From JAGQRJ01 sp041402045 (lineage in GTDB: Bacteria; Planctomycetota; J058): a stretch of 64,000 nucleotides of DNA. The translations under genes and the position numbers were made by a program. Every line of letters begins with the position of its first letter. Position 1 is the first letter of the stretch. Positions 62,592 through 64,000 of the stretch are shown here, piece after piece. Where the stretch lies: the NCBI GenBank assembly GCA_041402045.1, contig JAWKSZ010000033.1, positions 13,767 through 77,766 on the forward strand, written 5' to 3'. Below the pieces are notes generated by a model, which saw only the letters and a list, made by a program, of their open reading frames with translations, was not told the origin of the DNA and ran no database searches.

Positions 62592-64000
62592 GCGCCCCTC
62601 GCCCCGGCCCGCGGCGCCGTCCGCCTCCGCCCCGCCGCCCCGCCACCGGCCGGCGTCGCCGCCCTGCGCGGCGACCCCTGACCGGCCGCCGCCCGCGCCC
62701 GCTGCGCCCGCCGCTGGCCCTGGCGCCGCTGGAGGAGGACCTCGCCCACTACCGCGACACGCGCAGCGAAGCCCTGCCCGCCGACCCCAGCGAGGGCGAC
62801 CTCTACCTGGGCAGCACGATCGGCCCCTGCAAGCTGATCCAGTTCCTGGCCGCCGGCGGCACGGGGCGGGTCTACCGCGCCCACCACCAGCGCTTGAACT
62901 TCGAGGTCGCGTTCAAGCTGATCGACCCCAAGGTCGCGCAGCAGGAGAAGATGCTCGGGCGCTTCCAGCGCGAGGCCCAGGTCAGCGCGCGGCTGAACCA
63001 CTCCAACATCGCCCGGGTCTACGACGTCGACAGCGAGAACGGCGTCCACTACATCATTCAGGAGCTCGTGCGCGGGCAGAGCCTCGAGGCGCGGGTCCAG
63101 CGCCAGGGGCCCCTCGAGGAGCTGACCTGCGCCCAGATCGGGCGGGCGCTGGCCTCGGGCCTGGACTCGATCCACCAGGCCGGCGTCGTCCACCGCGACG
63201 TGAAGCCCGACAACGTGATCCTCACCGCGGACCTCGAGCCCAAGCTGCTCGACTTCGGGATCGCCAAGGACGTCGACGTCTCCACCGACACCCACCAGGA
63301 CACGGTGCTCGGGACCCCCAAGTTCATGGCCCCCGAGCAGGTCTCCGACCACAGCAAGGTCGGCCCGCCGACCGACGTCTACGGCCTGGGCGCGACCCTG
63401 TTCTTCGGCCTGGCCGGGCAGGCCCCCCTCGAGCCCGAGGAGGAAGAGGGCCTGTTCGCCTTCATGAACCGCCGGCTGAGCGCGCCCCCGCCCCGGGTCC
63501 GCGACCACGTGCCCCGGACCCACCCGCAGCTCGCGGCGCTGATCGACTCCATGCTGCTCCCGGACCCCACGCAGCGCCCCACGGCGGCGGAGGTCGAGGC
63601 CCAGTTCCAGGAGCTGGAGCAGGCGATCAGCGTGGCCACCGGGAGCGTGAGCCGCTCGGCGGTCCAGGCGGCCCTGCGCCGCAGCCCGAGCTTCAACACG
63701 AGCACCGTGTTCAACAGCGTCGTCGGCGGGCAGGGCACCCACGGCACCTTCGCCGAGCTCCCGCTCCCCGAGATCCTGCAGGGGATCGAGTTCAACGAGA
63801 AGACCGGCGAGCTCGACGTCCACGCCGAGGACCTCACCGGGCGGATCACGTTCAAGAACGGCCAGCCCCACGACGCCTCCACCAGCGAGGGCGAGCGCGG
63901 ACAGGCCGCGGTCTATCGCCTGCTGGCCCTGGACGACGCGAGCTTCACCCTCCGCCGGGACGCGCTCGTCCACGGGGCGCGCCAGATCCCGGTCAGCTTC
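62588..64000 (+). CDS. Ser/Thr protein kinase with C-terminal DUF4388 domain (cut by window end)
   Basis: The ATG at 62588 overlaps the upstream stop. An Arg/Pro-rich start of about 37 residues precedes the kinase domain: FLAAGGTGRVYRAH, VAFKLI (ATP Lys), HRDVKPDN, LLDFGIAKD, GTPKFMAPEQVSD and DVYGLGATLFFGLAG. From about residue 380 a DUF4388/PATAN domain begins (GTFAELPLPEILQGIEFNEK, TGELDVHAE, RITFKNGQPHDAS), as in many Myxococcota and Planctomycetota regulators. No membrane helix is seen before the window ends, so the protein may be cytoplasmic and recruited by the upstream PEGA protein. The open frame runs to the last base. Confidence 0.9.
   Translation, partial: MSAPRPGPRRRPPPPRRPATGRRRRPARRPLTGRRPRPLRPPLALAPLEEDLAHYRDTRSEALPADPSEGDLYLGSTIGPCKLIQFLAAGGTGRVYRAHHQRLNFEVAFKLIDPKVAQQEKMLGRFQREAQVSARLNHSNIARVYDVDSENGVHYIIQELVRGQSLEARVQRQGPLEELTCAQIGRALASGLDSIHQAGVVHRDVKPDNVILTADLEPKLLDFGIAKDVDVSTDTHQDTVLGTPKFMAPEQVSDHSKVGPPTDVYGLGATLFFGLAGQAPLEPEEEEGLFAFMNRRLSAPPPRVRDHVPRTHPQLAALIDSMLLPDPTQRPTAAEVEAQFQELEQAISVATGSVSRSAVQAALRRSPSFNTSTVFNSVVGGQGTHGTFAELPLPEILQGIEFNEKTGELDVHAEDLTGRITFKNGQPHDASTSEGERGQAAVYRLLALDDASFTLRRDALVHGARQIPVSF

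Overview
The window is a very GC-rich, gene-dense bacterial chromosome segment. GTG starts are common and neighbouring genes often share a 4-base stop/start overlap. Lipoprotein signals, a heptosyltransferase-like glycosyltransferase, several Ser/Thr protein kinases (STPKs), FHA, DUF4388/PATAN and PEGA domains, multi-BON and pre-peptidase/kelch proteins suggest a Gram-negative lineage of the Planctomycetota or Myxococcota type. No 16S rRNA or other decisive marker is present, so this placement is an inference. I saw no tRNA, rRNA, transposase, integrase, phage gene or CRISPR array.

Layout. 1-4.1 kb: a KptA-like fragment, a family 9 glycosyltransferase, a coiled-coil protein and a RecF/AAA_21-type ATPase, all interrupted by small indels. 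4.07-4.78 kb: a 43-bp tandem repeat array and a MITE-like inverted-repeat element. 4.8-12.2 kb (minus): two GT2 glycosyltransferases, an MFS symporter, purH, a CBS protein, a PlsC acyltransferase and a hypothetical. 12.3-14.8 kb (plus): an APH-like kinase and a six-BON secreted protein. 15.2-18.6 kb: a sigma-like regulator with a small membrane protein, divergent from an STPK. 18.6-26.3 kb (minus): two unrecognised proteins, a repeat-rich intergenic island, a large PPC/kelch lipoprotein and three tandem small lipoproteins. 26.4-33.0 kb (minus): a hydrolase/RraB-like fusion, a MepA-like murein endopeptidase, a protein with repeated ERTMAPGY motifs, an FHA/coiled-coil protein and a small protein, divergent from an STPK with a long TPR tail (33.15-36.1 kb). 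36.1-40.5 kb (minus): an unusual ABC system with a degenerate ATPase. 40.7-45.7 kb: an acyl-CoA dehydrogenase, an FHA-GAF-pseudophosphatase, queD, and two orphans. 45.7-49.1 kb (minus): a second, canonical ABC-2 exporter and a SHOCT lipoprotein. 49.2-52.7 kb (plus): a secreted protein and priA. 52.7-60.4 kb: a DUF4198 protein, a LysR regulator, a lipase-like lipoprotein, an FKBP isomerase, a hydrolase, rsmD, a phosphoesterase and a ceramidase-like lipoprotein. 60.5-64 kb (plus): a DUF4388-TPR-PEGA membrane protein overlapping an STPK with its own DUF4388 domain, cut by the window edge.

How the genes work together. The most striking theme is phosphothreonine signalling. There are three STPKs, two FHA proteins, a pseudophosphatase and a multi-threonine repeat protein that looks like a designed kinase substrate or FHA ligand. 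The cluster at 26.4-36.1 kb puts kinase, FHA reader, repeat substrate and a cell-wall endopeptidase side by side, and is my best candidate for an undescribed system. The rest is housekeeping (purine synthesis, queuosine, primosome, rRNA methylation) and cell-envelope functions. Small indels cluster at 1-4 kb, 16.8-16.9 kb, 18.5-19.2 kb, 53.06 kb and 61.6-61.7 kb and look like sequence errors rather than biology.
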